The notes: a model not told the origin generated them from the letters alone. A DNA stretch of 64,000 nucleotides from Pseudothauera nasutitermitis (GCF_004801295.1 NZ_SSOC01000003.1:558001-622000); one strand, 5' to 3'; shown: positions 33,791-47,613, counted from the first letter of the stretch. Numbers and translations are program-made.

Positions 33791-34932
33791 CGCAACACGA
33801 CCTGCTCATCGTCGGCGCCGGCCCGGTCGGCATGGCGCTCGCCCTCGCACTCAGGGACAGCGGGCTGGACACCGTGCTCGCCGACACCCGCCCGCGCGAA
33901 GCCACCGCTGCCGATCCGCGCGTGCTCGCGCTGGCCCACGGCACCCGGCTCACCCTCGAACGCCTGGGCGTGTGGCATGCATTGCCGGCCACCGCCATCG
34001 ACACCATCCACGTCTCCCAGCGCGGCGGCTTCGGCCGCACGCTGATCCGCGCCGCCGACCACGGCCTGCCGGCGCTCGGCCACGTCGCCTCGGCCGGTGC
34101 GCTGGCCGGCGCGCTGCGCAGCGCGCTCGACGCCGCCGACATCCCGGTGCTCGACGAAACCGAGGTCGGCGCCCTGGAAACCGGGGATGACGGCATCACC
34201 GCCCAACTCGCCGGACAACACGCCGGGCCCCGCCGCGCGCGCCTCGTCGTACGCGCCGAAGGCAGCGTGGGTGCGGAAGAAAGCGAACTGCTGATCCGCG
34301 ACTATCACCAGCACGCCCTGATCGCCCTGGTCGAAGCCGAAGGCGCCGCGCGCGGTACCGCCTTCGAACGCTTCACCCCGGCCGGCCCGGTGGCCCTGCT
34401 GCCCTACGGCACGGCCTACGCGCTGGTTCATGTGGCCGCGCCGCAACAGGCCGACGAACTGCTCGCCCTCGACGACGCCGACTACCTCGCCCGCCTGCAG
34501 GAACACCTCGGCGGCCGCCTGCGCCTGACCTCGGTGAGCGAACGCCTGCGCTACCCGCTGGGCCTGCGCGCCCGGCGCAAGCCGGTGGGCCCGCGCACCG
34601 TGTGGCTGGGCAACGCCGCGCAGACCCTGCACCCGGTCGCCGGCCAGGGCTTCAACCTGGCACTGCGCGACGTCTGGACGCTGGCCGACACCCTGCTGCG
34701 CCACCCCGGCGATCCCGGCGCCCCCGCCACGCTGGACGCCTACGCGCGCCGCCGCGCGCCCGACCGCTTCGGCACCATCCGTTTCACCGACACCCTGGTG
34801 CACCTGTTCAGCAACGACCAGCCCGCGCTGCGCCACCTGCGCGGCGCCGGCCTGTTCGCGCTGGATCTGGTCGGCCCGCTGCGCCATTTCGTCGCCAAGC
34901 GCATGATGTTCGGCGCACGCGCCTGGCCCTGA
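33787..34932 (+). CDS. ubiH: Ubiquinone biosynthesis FAD-dependent monooxygenase (UbiH-type)
   Basis: 381 residues. The FAD-binding Rossmann motif is DLLIVGAGPVGMALALALRDSGLDTVLAD, and the ribityl-binding motif LGNAAQTLHPVAGQGFNLALRDVWTLAD is intact. The central DG motif, usually AADGxxS in this family, reads RAEGSVG here. It hydroxylates the benzoquinone ring during ubiquinone synthesis, and position after pepP supports UbiH rather than UbiF/UbiI/Coq7. The assignment to the exact ring position is by synteny. Confidence 0.88.
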   Translation: MTQHDLLIVGAGPVGMALALALRDSGLDTVLADTRPREATAADPRVLALAHGTRLTLERLGVWHALPATAIDTIHVSQRGGFGRTLIRAADHGLPALGHVASAGALAGALRSALDAADIPVLDETEVGALETGDDGITAQLAGQHAGPRRARLVVRAEGSVGAEESELLIRDYHQHALIALVEAEGAARGTAFERFTPAGPVALLPYGTAYALVHVAAPQQADELLALDDADYLARLQEHLGGRLRLTSVSERLRYPLGLRARRKPVGPRTVWLGNAAQTLHPVAGQGFNLALRDVWTLADTLLRHPGDPGAPATLDAYARRRAPDRFGTIRFTDTLVHLFSNDQPALRHLRGAGLFALDLVGPLRHFVAKRMMFGARAWP

Positions 34933-35069
34933 AACCAGGTCACGGTACTGCGCAGGGGCGCAAGCGGACTGTGACTTCCTGTGATACCCCGGACGGGGCG
35001 CTGCGGTACGCCCCCACCCTCGGCCGCATGGGGTAAAATCTCGCCTTTCCCCCCCTGGCTGTCCTCCCG

Positions 35070-36092
35070 ATGCAGTTTGCCGGCTTCACCCTGCGCAACA
35101 ATCTGTTCGTCGCCCCGATGGCCGGCGTGACCGATCGTCCCTTCCGCCAGCTTTGCAAGAAGCTGGGGGCCGGGCTCGCGGTCAGCGAGATGGTGACCTC
35201 CAACTCGCTGCTGTACGGCAGCGCGAAGACCCGCCGGCGGGCCAATCACGAGGGCGAGGTGGCGCCCATCTCCGTGCAGATCGCCGGCGCCGATCCGGCG
35301 ATGATGGCCGAGGCCGCGCGCTACAACGCCGAGCACGGCGCGCAGATCATCGACATCAACATGGGCTGTCCGGCCAAGAAGGTGTGCAACGTGATGGCCG
35401 GCTCCGCGCTGATGCAGGACGAAGCGCTGGTCGCGCGCATCCTCGAAGCCGTGGTCAAAGCCGTGCCGGAAACCCCGGTCACGCTGAAGTTCCGCACCGG
35501 CTGGAACCGCGACAACAAGAACGCCCCGGCCATCGCGCGCATCGCCGAATCCTCGGGCATCCGCGCCGTCGCCATCCACGGGCGCACGCGCGCCGACCAG
35601 TACATGGGCCAGGCCGAATACGACACCATCGCCCAGGTGAAGACCCTGGTGAACATCCCGGTGATCGCCAACGGCGACATCGACAGCCCGCAGAAGGCCA
35701 AGCACGTGCTCGACCATACCGGCGCCGACGGCGTGATGATCGGCCGCGCCGCACAGGGCCGGCCGTGGATCTTCCGCGAGATCGAGCACTACCTGAGCAC
35801 CGGCGAGCTGCTCGCCCCGCCGCTGGTCAGCGAAATCCACCAGGTCTGCCGCGAACATCTGGCCGATCTCTACGCCTTCTACGGCGAGGAAACCGGGGTC
35901 AAGATCGCGCGCAAGCACATCTCCTGGTACACCAAGGGCCTGGTCGGCTCGGCGGCCTTCCGCCGGGCGATGAACCAGTTGCCCGACATCGACGCACAAC
36001 TCGACGCGGTGGATGCCTTCTTCGGCCAGCTGGCCGAGGCCGACGCACGTCTGCGCTATGAAGAAGACTACCCGCGGGAGCTCGCAGCATGA
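35070..36092 (+). CDS. dusB: tRNA-dihydrouridine synthase B
   Basis: 340 residues. The FMN-binding barrel starts [36 protein letters not shown]; the catalytic cysteine is in [12 protein letters not shown], and [15 protein letters not shown] and ANGDID follow as usual. It reduces uridine in the D-loop of tRNAs. The 137-bp gap upstream contains a -10-like TAAAAT (35034-35039), so a separate promoter may drive dusB-fis. It overlaps fis by 4 bp, the classic dusB-fis pair, in which DusB translation feeds Fis expression. Confidence 0.97.
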   Translation: MQFAGFTLRNNLFVAPMAGVTDRPFRQLCKKLGAGLAVSEMVTSNSLLYGSAKTRRRANHEGEVAPISVQIAGADPAMMAEAARYNAEHGAQIIDINMGCPAKKVCNVMAGSALMQDEALVARILEAVVKAVPETPVTLKFRTGWNRDNKNAPAIARIAESSGIRAVAIHGRTRADQYMGQAEYDTIAQVKTLVNIPVIANGDIDSPQKAKHVLDHTGADGVMIGRAAQGRPWIFREIEHYLSTGELLAPPLVSEIHQVCREHLADLYAFYGEETGVKIARKHISWYTKGLVGSAAFRRAMNQLPDIDAQLDAVDAFFGQLAEADARLRYEEDYPRELAA

Positions 36093-36325
36093 GCCGTTCC
36101 AACGAAATCGCCGATTCCATCCAGCGCACCCTGGACCAGTACTTCCGCGACCTGGATGGCGAACAGCCCGCGGCCATCTACGACATGGTGATCCGCAACG
36201 TCGAACGCCCGATGCTCGAATTCGTCCTGCGCCAGGCCGGCGGCAATCAGACCGCCGCGGCCGAGATGCTGGGCATCAACCGCAACACCCTGCGCCGCAA
36301 GCTCACCGAGTACGACCTGCTCTGA
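36089..36325 (+). CDS. fis: DNA-binding protein Fis
   Basis: 78 residues, shorter than the enterobacterial protein, as in other betaproteobacteria. The C-terminal helix-turn-helix [41 protein letters not shown] is nearly identical to canonical Fis. It is a nucleoid protein that bends DNA and stimulates rRNA promoters and site-specific recombination. It follows dusB with a 4-bp overlap and lies 62 bp before purH. Confidence 0.95.
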   Translation: MSRSNEIADSIQRTLDQYFRDLDGEQPAAIYDMVIRNVERPMLEFVLRQAGGNQTAAAEMLGINRNTLRRKLTEYDLL

Positions 36326-36387
36326 CCCTCCGCGTGCCGCCTCCGGCCCGCACGCCTTCTTCCTTCATCCGTCGCCCGATTCTCCCC

Positions 36388-37992
36388 ATGACCGTCACCC
36401 AAGCCCTGATCAGCGTTTCCGACAAACGCGGCGCACTCGATTTCGCCCGTGAACTGGCCGGCCTCGGCGTCAAGCTGCTGTCGACCGGCGGCACCGCCGC
36501 GCTGCTGCGCGACGCCGGACTCGCCGTCACCGATGTCTCCGAGCACACCGGCTTCCCCGAAATGCTCGACGGCCGGGTGAAGACCCTGCACCCCAAGGTG
36601 CATGGCGGCATCCTCGCGCGCCGCGACCTGGCCGAGCACATGGACACCATCGCCGCGCACGGCATCGGCCGCATCGACCTGGTGGTGGTCAATCTCTATC
36701 CCTTCCAGCAGACCGTGGCGCGCCCCGACTGTACGCTGGAAGACGCCATCGAGAACATCGACATCGGCGGCCCGGCCATGGTGCGCGCCGCCGCCAAGAA
36801 CCACGGCAACGAAGCCGGCGGCGTGGGCATCGTCACCGACCCGGAAGACTACGCCGGCATCATCGCCGAACTGAAGGCCAACGCCGGCGCGCTGTCGTAC
36901 AAGACCCGCTTCGCGCTCGCGGTGAAGGCCTTCACCCACACCGCGCGCTACGATTCGGCGATCTCCAATCACCTCACCGCGCTGGTCGGCAACGACGCCG
37001 GCGAGATTTCCAAACAGGCCTATCCGGAACGCCTGCAACTGGCCTTCGACAAGGTGCAGAACCTGCGCTACGGTGAAAACCCGCACCAGAGCGCGGCGTT
37101 CTACAAGGAACCCGGCGCACCGGAAGGCGGCATCGCCGGCTACGCGCAACTGCAGGGCAAGGAACTCTCCTACAACAACATCGCCGACGCCGACGCCGCG
37201 TGGGAATGCGTGAAAGCCTTCGCAGACAGCCAGGGCCCCGCCTGCGTCATCGTCAAGCACGCCAACCCCTGCGGCGTGGCACTCGGCGCCAGCCCGCTGG
37301 AAGCCTACAGAAAGGCCTTCTCCACCGATCCCACCTCGGCCTTCGGCGGCATCATCGCCTTCAACACCGAAGTCGACCGCGCCGCCGCCGAGGCGGTCTC
37401 CGCGCAGTTCCTCGAAGTGCTGATCGCCCCGTCCTACAGCGCCGAGGCCCTGGCCCTGCTGGCCGCCAAGCAGAACGTGCGCGTGCTGGTCTGCGCCCTC
37501 GGCCAGCCCGCCGGTGCCCTCGACTACAAGCGCGTGGGCGGCGGCCTGCTGGTGCAGAGCGCCGACGAGGCGCGCATCCAGCTCGCCGATGTCGGCACGC
37601 AACTGAGGGTGGTCACCAAGCGCGCGCCCACCGAGGCCGAACTGCGCGACCTGCTGTTCGCCTGGCGGGTGGCCAAGTACGTCAAGTCCAACGCCATCGT
37701 GTATTGCAAGGACGGCCTGACCATCGGCGTGGGCGCCGGGCAGATGAGCCGCGTGGATTCCGCGCGCATCGCCAAGATCAAGGCCGAAAACGCCGGCCTG
37801 CAGATCGCCGGCTGCGTGGTCGCCTCGGATGCCTTCTTCCCGTTCCGCGACGGCCTGGACGTGCTCGCCCAGGCCGGCGCCACCGCGGTGATCCAACCGG
37901 GCGGTTCGATGCGCGACGCCGAGGTGATCGCCGCCGCCGACGAGCAGAACGTCGCCATGGTGTTCACCGGCTTCCGCCACTTCCGCCACTGA
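36388..37992 (+). CDS. purH: Bifunctional AICAR formyltransferase / IMP cyclohydrolase
   Basis: 534 residues from the ATG at 36388. The N-terminal IMP cyclohydrolase (MGS-like) domain covers about 1-150 ([48 protein letters not shown]). The AICAR formyltransferase domain follows ([42 protein letters not shown]) and ends with [34 protein letters not shown]. It carries out the last two steps of IMP synthesis. 13 bp separate it from purD. Confidence 0.97.
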   Translation: MTVTQALISVSDKRGALDFARELAGLGVKLLSTGGTAALLRDAGLAVTDVSEHTGFPEMLDGRVKTLHPKVHGGILARRDLAEHMDTIAAHGIGRIDLVVVNLYPFQQTVARPDCTLEDAIENIDIGGPAMVRAAAKNHGNEAGGVGIVTDPEDYAGIIAELKANAGALSYKTRFALAVKAFTHTARYDSAISNHLTALVGNDAGEISKQAYPERLQLAFDKVQNLRYGENPHQSAAFYKEPGAPEGGIAGYAQLQGKELSYNNIADADAAWECVKAFADSQGPACVIVKHANPCGVALGASPLEAYRKAFSTDPTSAFGGIIAFNTEVDRAAAEAVSAQFLEVLIAPSYSAEALALLAAKQNVRVLVCALGQPAGALDYKRVGGGLLVQSADEARIQLADVGTQLRVVTKRAPTEAELRDLLFAWRVAKYVKSNAIVYCKDGLTIGVGAGQMSRVDSARIAKIKAENAGLQIAGCVVASDAFFPFRDGLDVLAQAGATAVIQPGGSMRDAEVIAAADEQNVAMVFTGFRHFRH

Positions 37993-38005
37993 TCGGAGCG
38001 CGTAC

Positions 38006-39280
38006 ATGAAAGTCCTCGTCATCGGCTCGGGCGGACGCGAACACGCCATCGCCTGGAAGCTCGCCCAGTCGCCCAAGGTCACCCGCGTGCTGGTCGCGCC
38101 GGGCAACGCCGGCACCGCGCGCGAGCCGCTGCTGGAAAACGTGCCGCTGATCGCCATCGACGATCTGGTCGATCTCGCCCACCGCGAGCGCGTGGTGTTC
38201 ACCGTGGTCGGCCCGGAAGCCCCGCTGGCCGCCGGCGTGGTCGACGCCTTCCGCGCCGCCGGGCTGCCGATCTTCGGCCCGGCGCAGGCCGCCGCCCGGC
38301 TGGAAAGCTCCAAGGACTTCGCCAAGCAGTTTCTGGTCCGCCACGGCATCCCGACCGCCAAGTACCAGACCTTCGCCGATGCCGCCCAGGCGCATGCCTA
38401 CATCGATGCCGAGGGCGCGCCCATCGTCATCAAGGCCGACGGCCTGGCCGCCGGCAAGGGCGTGGTGGTGGCGATGACGCTGGAAGAAGCGCATGCCGCC
38501 ATCGACATGATGCTGCTCGACAACAAGATGGGCGACGCGGGCGCGCGCGTGGTCATCGAAGAATTCATGCAGGGCGAGGAAGCCAGCTTCATCGTCATGG
38601 CCGACGGCAAGAACGCCCTGGCGCTGGCCACCAGCCAGGACCACAAACGCCTGCAGGACGGCGACCAGGGCCCCAACACCGGCGGCATGGGTGCCTACTC
38701 GCCCGCCCCGGTGGTCACCCCGGAAGTGCACGCCCGCGTGATGCGCGAGATCATCCAGCCCACGCTGGCCGGCATGGCCGCCGACGGCACGCCCTACACC
38801 GGCTTCCTGTACGCCGGCCTGATGATCGACGAGGCCGGCCGCCCGCGCGTGGTCGAATTCAACTGCCGCCTGGGCGACCCGGAAACCCAGCCCATCCTGC
38901 TGCGCCTGAAGACCGACCTGGCCGATCTGGTGGAAGCCGCCATCGCCGGCAGGCTCGACCAGACCGAGGCCGAATGGGACCGCCGCGTCGCCCTCGGCGT
39001 GGTGCTCGCCGCCGCCGGCTACCCCGAAGCGCCGCGCAAGGGCGACGCCATCACCGGCCTGCCGGCCGACACCGACGACCTGCACGTCTTCCACGCCGGC
39101 ACGGCCGAACAGGATGGGCGGATCGTCACCGCCGGCGGACGCGTGCTGTGCGTCACCGCGCTGGGCGACAACGTGCGCACTGCGCAGAAGCTCGCCTACG
39201 AGGCTGCCGACCAGATCCAGTTCGACGGCCGCCAGTATCGCCGCGACATCGGTCACCGCGCCGTTGCCCGCAAGAGCTGA
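38006..39280 (+). CDS. purD: Phosphoribosylamine-glycine ligase (GAR synthetase)
   Basis: 424 residues. The N-terminal [25 protein letters not shown] is followed by the ATP-grasp domain ([64 protein letters not shown]). It joins phosphoribosylamine to glycine in purine synthesis. It is in line with purH upstream and hemF 3 bp downstream. Confidence 0.97.
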   Translation: MKVLVIGSGGREHAIAWKLAQSPKVTRVLVAPGNAGTAREPLLENVPLIAIDDLVDLAHRERVVFTVVGPEAPLAAGVVDAFRAAGLPIFGPAQAAARLESSKDFAKQFLVRHGIPTAKYQTFADAAQAHAYIDAEGAPIVIKADGLAAGKGVVVAMTLEEAHAAIDMMLLDNKMGDAGARVVIEEFMQGEEASFIVMADGKNALALATSQDHKRLQDGDQGPNTGGMGAYSPAPVVTPEVHARVMREIIQPTLAGMAADGTPYTGFLYAGLMIDEAGRPRVVEFNCRLGDPETQPILLRLKTDLADLVEAAIAGRLDQTEAEWDRRVALGVVLAAAGYPEAPRKGDAITGLPADTDDLHVFHAGTAEQDGRIVTAGGRVLCVTALGDNVRTAQKLAYEAADQIQFDGRQYRRDIGHRAVARKS

Positions 39281-39283
39281 GGC

Positions 39284-40207
39284 ATGACCGGCGACACGCC
39301 CGATCTGGCGCGGATCAAGCAGTATCTCACCGGCCTGCAGGCACGCATCGTCGAACGCTTGGAAGCCTTCGACGGCCAGCCCTTCCACGCCGACGGCTGG
39401 GAGCGCCCCGGCGGGGGCGGCGGGCTTACCCGCGTCATCGAGGACGGTGGCTTCTTCGAACGCGGCGGCGTCAATTTCTCCCATGTCATGGGTGACGGCA
39501 TGCCCGCCTCGGCCACCGCGCACCGCCCCGAACTCGCCGGCCGGCGTTTCGAGGCCATGGGCGTCTCGCTGGTACTGCACCCGCGCAACCCGTACTGCCC
39601 CACCGCGCACATGAACGTGCGCTGCTTCGTCGCGCTGGCCGAAGGCAAGACCCCGGTATGGTGGTTCGGCGGCGGGCTGGACCTCACGCCCTACTATCCT
39701 TTCGAAGAGGACGTGCGCCACTTCCACGCCACCTGCAAGGCCGCCGTGCTGCCCTATGGCGGCGAGGCCGAATACCGCCGGCTGAAGGAATGGTGCGACC
39801 GCTACTTCCACCTCAAGCACCGCAACGAAGCGCGCGGCGTGGGCGGGCTGTTCTTCGACGACCTGGGCGCCGACGGCAAGACCGGTTTCGACGCCGCCTT
39901 CGGCCTCACCCGTTCGGTGGGCGATGCGTTCCTGGAGGCCTACCTGCCCCTCCTCGAACGCCGCCGCGACACGCCCTACGGCGAACGTGAACGCGACTTC
40001 CAGGCCTACCGGCGCGGGCGCTACGTGGAATTCAACCTGGTGTTCGACCGCGGCACGCTGTTCGGCCTGCAATCGGGCGGGCGCACCGAATCCATCCTGA
40101 TGTCGCTGCCGCCCATCGTCAAATGGCGCTACGACTGGCACCCCGAGCCGGGCAGCCCCGAGGCCGAACTGTACGAACGCTATCTGAAGCCCCAAGACTG
40201 GGCCTGA
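39284..40207 (+). CDS. hemF: Oxygen-dependent coproporphyrinogen III oxidase
   Basis: 307 residues. Family blocks: [93 protein letters not shown] and [34 protein letters not shown]. It decarboxylates two propionates to give protoporphyrinogen IX using O2. It is the last gene of the rightward run and is followed after 18 bp by a strong terminator. Confidence 0.97.
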   Translation: MTGDTPDLARIKQYLTGLQARIVERLEAFDGQPFHADGWERPGGGGGLTRVIEDGGFFERGGVNFSHVMGDGMPASATAHRPELAGRRFEAMGVSLVLHPRNPYCPTAHMNVRCFVALAEGKTPVWWFGGGLDLTPYYPFEEDVRHFHATCKAAVLPYGGEAEYRRLKEWCDRYFHLKHRNEARGVGGLFFDDLGADGKTGFDAAFGLTRSVGDAFLEAYLPLLERRRDTPYGERERDFQAYRRGRYVEFNLVFDRGTLFGLQSGGRTESILMSLPPIVKWRYDWHPEPGSPEAELYERYLKPQDWA

Positions 40208-40225
40208 AGCGCGCCAAGCACCAAT

Positions 40226-40256
40226 AAAAAACCGCCACACATGCTGGCGGTTTTTT
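40226..40256. terminator. Strong bidirectional terminator between hemF and hemY
   Basis: AAAAAACCGCCA (40226-40237) pairs perfectly over 12 bp with TGGCGGTTTTTT (40245-40256) around a 7-nt loop. A-run and T-run on either side let it serve both the rightward amgK-to-hemF run and the leftward hemCDXY operon. Confidence 0.93.
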
Positions 40257-40293
40257 GTTTTCCGCGGAACCCCACGCGCCAGGCCCCACAGGA

Positions 40294-41496
40294 CTAATCG
40301 GCGAGCGCGACACTCCCCGCCGGCTCGGCCGACACCCTGGCCGCCGCACGGTAATGCGCCTGCGCCTCCTCGGCGCGCCCCAACTGCTCCAGCAGGCCGG
40401 CCAGCGCCAAGTGGGTTTCCACGTCTTCCTCGATCTTCAGCGAAACGTCCAGATAGCTTTCCGCCTTGCCCCACAGCTGTGCCTGCAGGCACAGGCGGCC
40501 CAGCGCCAGCAGCAGGCCGGCATCCTTGGGGTGCTGCTTGAGCCAGCTTTCCGCCTTGGCCAGGCAGGCCACCGCGTCGTCCTGGCCGCACAGCGCATAC
40601 AGGCGCGCCAGGCCGGAATCCCATTCGGCGTCGAGCAACTGTTCCAGCTTGCGGCGCGCCAGCGCGCCCTGCCCGCCGGCCACCAGGATCGGCACGGCAC
40701 GCTCGACCATGCGCCGGTCCTTCAACTCACCGGCGGGAATGCTCTTCCAGTAGTCGGCCAGTGCCTGTCCGTCGCCGGAGAGCTGGCGCAGACGCTCGAC
40801 GTGGGCGCGGCGGATCACCGGCTCGACCTGCTCGTCGGACAAGGCCTTGTGCTTGTACAACTGGCGGGCCAGCTTGAGCACCTCGTCCCAGTGGCGCAGC
40901 GCCGAAGCCACGCGCAGCGACAGGCGCAGCGCGGCGATCTGCCGGTGGCCGAGCAGGCGCAGGGTTTCCAGGCGCTCGGCGGCCAGATCGAAATGGCGGT
41001 CTTCCACCGCCAGTTCGGCCTCGGTCATCAGGCGCGCGGCGCGGGCCTCGTCGCCCTGCTCCGCCACCCGCGCCATCCAGGTCTTGTAGCGCGTCTCGTC
41101 GCGCATCGCATGGGCGGCGCGTGCCGCCACCAGCGCGGCCATCGCCGGGCTCTCGCCATGCGTATAGGCCTTGTCGGCGAATTTCACCGACTGGGCGAAG
41201 CGCCCTTCGAACAGCGTGCGCAGCGCGTCGCGCAGCGCACGCCCGGCCTTGTCGCGCCGACGGCGCTCGCGGAAGGCGCCCACTGCACCCGGCAGCGCCA
41301 GGGTACGGCGCACCACGCGGACCAGCAGATAGGCGATGACGAACGCGGCCAGCAGGCCGATGACCACCAGGTTGAGGGAAAGCTGCACGCGGTACGGCGG
41401 CACCACCAGCAGCACGTAGCCGGTATTGATGCTCGCCACGGTGGCCAGGCCGGCCGCCAGCGCGAAGATGCCGATGAGCCAGATCAATGCACGCAT
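40294..41496 (-). CDS. hemY: Heme biosynthesis-associated TPR protein HemY
   Basis: 400 residues from the ATG at 41496. Two membrane helices near the N-terminus (ALIWLIGIFALAAGLATVA and LNLVVIGLLAAFVIAYLLV) are followed by a HemY_N segment and TPR-like helical repeats (for example AGLLLALGRLCLQAQLWGKAESYLDVSLK and HLALAGLLEQLGRAEEAQAHY). This is the proteobacterial HemY of the hemCDXY operon, not the protoporphyrinogen oxidase of the same name. The molecular role is unclear. It follows hemX by 13 bp. Confidence 0.9.
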   Translation of the reverse strand: MRALIWLIGIFALAAGLATVASINTGYVLLVVPPYRVQLSLNLVVIGLLAAFVIAYLLVRVVRRTLALPGAVGAFRERRRRDKAGRALRDALRTLFEGRFAQSVKFADKAYTHGESPAMAALVAARAAHAMRDETRYKTWMARVAEQGDEARAARLMTEAELAVEDRHFDLAAERLETLRLLGHRQIAALRLSLRVASALRHWDEVLKLARQLYKHKALSDEQVEPVIRRAHVERLRQLSGDGQALADYWKSIPAGELKDRRMVERAVPILVAGGQGALARRKLEQLLDAEWDSGLARLYALCGQDDAVACLAKAESWLKQHPKDAGLLLALGRLCLQAQLWGKAESYLDVSLKIEEDVETHLALAGLLEQLGRAEEAQAHYRAAARVSAEPAGSVALAD

Positions 41497-41509
41497 GTCG
41501 GCCTCCGCG

Positions 41510-42733
41510 TCACTCGCCGGCCGCCGGCGCAGCACTCTCCGGTGCCGGCGCGGCGGGGCGCGCGCCCAGCGGGTTGCCACCGCGGGCCTGCAGCAGACGC
41601 AGGGCGCCGACGCTGTCGAGCGTGGCGCCGTGTTCGATGACCACCGGCGTGGCTTCCAGTGCCTTCAGTTCGGCCACCACGGCCGCCACGCGCTCGTCGC
41701 GCGCATCGAAGAAGCGCTCGATCCAGCCGCGCGCCTGGGCCAGATCGGCCTCGAAGCCGCGCCCGTCGCGCGCCAGCAGGGCGAGCCGCGCGGTGAGCAG
41801 GCGGATCTTGACGTTCTCGCGCAGGAAGGCGCTCTGCGCCGGCGCGAGCAGCACCGGGTCGGACTGGTCCAGGCGCTCCACGCGCACCAGGGTCTTGAGT
41901 TCCTGCCACAGGTCGTTCGCCAGGGCCTGGGAGAAATCGAGCACCGCCGCAGCGACACCCGGCGTGGCCTCACCACTCGTCTCCACCGGCTCAACCGCCA
42001 CGCGTTCGGCCGGCAGTTCGCCAGCGTAGGCCAGCGGAAGCGCATCCACGCGCTCCAGCACGCCTTCCAGGCGCCCGGCGATACCCTGCACGTCCACCTG
42101 CGGCTGGGCACGCAGCTGCTCGATGTCATGTGCCAGGGCACGGCGCAGCGGCGCAAGCTGGCCGCGATCCAGGCTGGCCAGACGGGCGTCCGCGCCCTGC
42201 AGGGCGATCAGCGCGGCCTCGACGTTGCCGGCGAGCATGAGTTGCTGCCCGGCGATGGTCACGGCCTGTTCGACCTCGGCCATCACCCGGTCTTCGCGCG
42301 AACGCGAGAATTCCTGGTAGAGCGCCTCCAGCGCGGTGGCCTGGCCCTCAGTGTCGGCCACCTTGGCCTCCAGCGCGCCCAGCTTGCCCTGCAGCGTGGC
42401 GATGGCGTCCTGCTGCTGGCGCGACAGGGTGCGCGATTCGGTGGCGACGGTATCGGCGCCGGCCAGCCGGCGGGCCAGTTCGTCGCGCAGTTCACCGACC
42501 TGCGCACGGGTCTGCCAGGCTTGCCACCCAGCCAGCGCCGCCGCGCCAGCCGCGAGTACGGCGAGCAGGAATGCAAGCCCGGACGCAGCACTGCGCGGCG
42601 GACGGGCAACGGGAGTAGGAGGCGCCTCGGCGGCGGACGTGCCGGGCTGCTCCGGCGCGGAATCTTCCGGGGCTTGGGCGGCCGTCTGCGCGGACGGCGA
42701 CGGCTGAGTCAGCGCGGGGAGTTCTTCTTTCAT
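41510..42733 (-). CDS. hemX: HemX (uroporphyrinogen-III C-methyltransferase-like membrane protein)
   Basis: 407 residues: a Pro/Ala-rich cytoplasmic N-terminus (about 1-48), one membrane helix (about 50-72, SGLAFLLAVLAAGAAALAGWQAW), a coiled-coil-prone stretch (LRDELARRLAGADTVATESRTLSRQQQDAIATLQGKLGALEAKVAD), and the HemX domain to the end. Despite the family name there is no methyltransferase domain. It lies between hemD and hemY in the conserved hemCDXY order. Confidence 0.9.
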   Translation of the reverse strand: MKEELPALTQPSPSAQTAAQAPEDSAPEQPGTSAAEAPPTPVARPPRSAASGLAFLLAVLAAGAAALAGWQAWQTRAQVGELRDELARRLAGADTVATESRTLSRQQQDAIATLQGKLGALEAKVADTEGQATALEALYQEFSRSREDRVMAEVEQAVTIAGQQLMLAGNVEAALIALQGADARLASLDRGQLAPLRRALAHDIEQLRAQPQVDVQGIAGRLEGVLERVDALPLAYAGELPAERVAVEPVETSGEATPGVAAAVLDFSQALANDLWQELKTLVRVERLDQSDPVLLAPAQSAFLRENVKIRLLTARLALLARDGRGFEADLAQARGWIERFFDARDERVAAVVAELKALEATPVVIEHGATLDSVGALRLLQARGGNPLGARPAAPAPESAAPAAGE

Positions 42734-42742
42734 GCGTTCAGT

Positions 42743-43537
42743 TTAACCGAGGCGGCCGCCGAAGTGCGCTGCCAGCGCGTCGAGCAGGGCGGCATCGCCG
42801 GGCGGTGTGTCGATGACCCTGGCAAATCCGGCCTCGCATGCAGCGTCGGCGATGCGCGGATGGGAGGCGAACGCCGGCACGCCGGCCAGCGCGGCGGGCA
42901 GTGCGCCGCCCAGCAGATCGAGCAGGTTGCGCACGCCTTCGCTGCTGGTCAGGCTGATCGCGTCGAGCTCGCCACGCACGGCTGCACTGCGCAGCGTATC
43001 CGCATCGACCTTGGGCAGCACCCGCCGGTAGCAGGTCACGTACTCCACCCGCGCGCCACGCGCACGCAAGGTGTCGCCCAGCAGATCGCGCCCGCCGTCG
43101 CCACGCAGCACCAGGACTGCACGGCCGCGCACGGCTTGCTCGGCAAAGGCCGGCAGGGCCAGCACCGCCTCGCTGTCGAAACCGCTATCCGGCGCAATCA
43201 CCTGCTGGAAACCGTATTCCGCCAGCGTCCGCTCGCTGCCCTTGCCGACCGTGGACACGATTACGCCGGACGGCCAGGCGCGCCGCGCGAGGATCGCACC
43301 CAACGCATGGCGAACCGCGTTGGGGCTGACGAAGAAGGCCAGATCGAATTCATCAAGGCGGTCGGCGACCGCGTGCAACGCGGCCGGATCGGCCAGCCCC
43401 TCGATAGCCATCACCGGAAAGCGCAGGGCGGTGCCGCCGCGCGCCGCGATGGCCTCGCACAGCGCCCCTGCCTGTTCTTCGGGGCGCGTGACGGCGATGC
43501 GACGCCCCGCCAGCGGCAAAGGCTCAGACACGTTCAT
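42743..43537 (-). CDS. hemD: Uroporphyrinogen-III synthase
   Basis: 264 residues of the divergent HemD family. Recognisable parts are RRIAVTRPEEQAGALCEAIAARGGTALRFPVMAI, FFVSPNAVRHAL, VSTVGKGSERTLAEYGFQQVIAPDSGFDSEAVLAL, ITLTSSEGVRNLLDLL-like text and the C-terminal ASHPRIADAACEAGFARVIDTPPGDAALLDAL. It cyclises hydroxymethylbilane with inversion of ring D. Position between hemC and hemX confirms it. Confidence 0.94.
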   Translation of the reverse strand: MNVSEPLPLAGRRIAVTRPEEQAGALCEAIAARGGTALRFPVMAIEGLADPAALHAVADRLDEFDLAFFVSPNAVRHALGAILARRAWPSGVIVSTVGKGSERTLAEYGFQQVIAPDSGFDSEAVLALPAFAEQAVRGRAVLVLRGDGGRDLLGDTLRARGARVEYVTCYRRVLPKVDADTLRSAAVRGELDAISLTSSEGVRNLLDLLGGALPAALAGVPAFASHPRIADAACEAGFARVIDTPPGDAALLDALAAHFGGRLG

Positions 43538-43552
43538 CTGCTCGGCAAACGC

Positions 43553-44509
43553 TCAACCCAGCGTGGCGAGGATGTCTTCCGCGCCCTGGGCACGCAGCTC
43601 ATCGGCCAGTTGCTTGCCGAGCGCTTCGGCCTGGGCCGGGTCGCCTTCGAGCTCGGCGCGCACCATGCGGCTGCCGTCCGGCAATGCGACGAAGCCACGC
43701 AGCCACAGACGGCCGGCACGGATTTCGGCGTAGGCGCCCAGGGGCACTTCGCAACTGCCGGCCAGCGCGCGCGCCACGGTGCGCTCGGCGCGCACGCAGG
43801 CGGAGGTGTCCGGATCGTTGAGCGGGGCCAGCCAGGCGGCGACCTCGGGGCGGCTGGCCAGGCATTCGATGCCCAACGCGCCCTGCCCGGCGGCCGGCAG
43901 CGAGACTTCCGACGGCAGCACCGCGCGGATGCGCTCGCCCAGACCCAGGCGCTTGAGGCCGGCGGCGGCGAGGATGATCGCATCGTACTGGCCCTCGTCG
44001 AGCTTGCGCAGGCGGGTATCCAGGTTGCCGCGCAGACTGGTGACGGCAAGATAGGGGTAGTTCATGTGCAGTTGCGATTCGCGGCGCAGCGAAGAGGTGC
44101 CGACCACCGCGCCCGGCGGCATGTCCTCCAGGCTGGCGTAGCGGCTGGAGACGAAGGCGTCCAGCGGCACTTCGCGCGCGGAGATGCACGGCAGGGCAAA
44201 GGGCTCGCCCAGCTCCATCGGCACGTCCTTCATCGAATGCACGGCGATGTCGGCACGGCCGTCGAGCAGCGCGGTTTCCAGTTCCTTGACGAACAGGCCC
44301 TTGCCGCCCACCTTGGCGAGCGGGCGGTCGAGAATCTGGTCGCCGCGCGTGGTCATGCCCAGCAGTTCGACCTGGCAGGCCGGATACAATGCCTCCAGCC
44401 GGGCCTTGACGTGCTCGGCCTGCCACAAGGCCAGACGGCTTTCTCGGGTGGCGATGACGATGCGCTCGGGCGCGCGGACGGTGGCACTGCCGGGTTCGAT
44501 TTGGGTCAC
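43553..44509 (-). CDS. hemC: Porphobilinogen deaminase (hydroxymethylbilane synthase)
   Basis: 318 residues. [23 protein letters not shown] starts the fold; [56 protein letters not shown] and the dipyrromethane-cofactor cysteine at about residue 253 ([15 protein letters not shown]) are all present. It polymerises four porphobilinogens. It is first in the leftward hemCDXY operon and divergent from ppc; the approximately 270-bp gap 44510-44783 should hold both promoters, but I see no convincing pair of boxes. Confidence 0.97.
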   Translation of the reverse strand: MTQIEPGSATVRAPERIVIATRESRLALWQAEHVKARLEALYPACQVELLGMTTRGDQILDRPLAKVGGKGLFVKELETALLDGRADIAVHSMKDVPMELGEPFALPCISAREVPLDAFVSSRYASLEDMPPGAVVGTSSLRRESQLHMNYPYLAVTSLRGNLDTRLRKLDEGQYDAIILAAAGLKRLGLGERIRAVLPSEVSLPAAGQGALGIECLASRPEVAAWLAPLNDPDTSACVRAERTVARALAGSCEVPLGAYAEIRAGRLWLRGFVALPDGSRMVRAELEGDPAQAEALGKQLADELRAQGAEDILATLG

Positions 44510-44783
44510 AGTCGGAAAACTCTTGCAAGGAAAACGGAATACATGCCGGGGGCAGTTCTTTGCCGCAGCGCAGCATCAGGGTTGACTCGCATGGCGCGCA
44601 GACTGGGCGCGATTCTAGCATGCGTGCCGCTCGCCCTTTCCGCCGCGCCCGGTGTGCTCAGGGCAGCCGGATGAACATGCCGGGCCGCCTCGCAGCGACT
44701 GCGTGCCGCGCGCGATCGCACCGACCCGTGAGAAGATGGCGGAGCCCATCCCCGATCAACCCACAATCCAGAAAGCGACCGAC

Positions 44784-47540
<2,757 letters not shown>

Positions 47541-47543
47541 AAC

Positions 47544-47567
47544 GGCGGGCAAAACGCATTGCCCGCC
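47544..47567 (+). terminator. Hairpin after ppc
   Basis: GGCGGGCAA (47544-47552) pairs with TTGCCCGCC (47559-47567) around a 6-nt loop, 3 bp after the ppc stop. There is no T-run, so it is a weak candidate terminator. Confidence 0.45.
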
Positions 47568-47613
47568 CTGTCTCCGCGCATTACAATCCACGAAAATGAA
47601 AGGAGGCGAGGCC

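Noticed and set aside
37964..40624. An 886-codon minus-strand open frame
   Set aside because: Antisense to purD and hemF, whose proteins are unmistakable. The frame is open only because of third-position GC bias.
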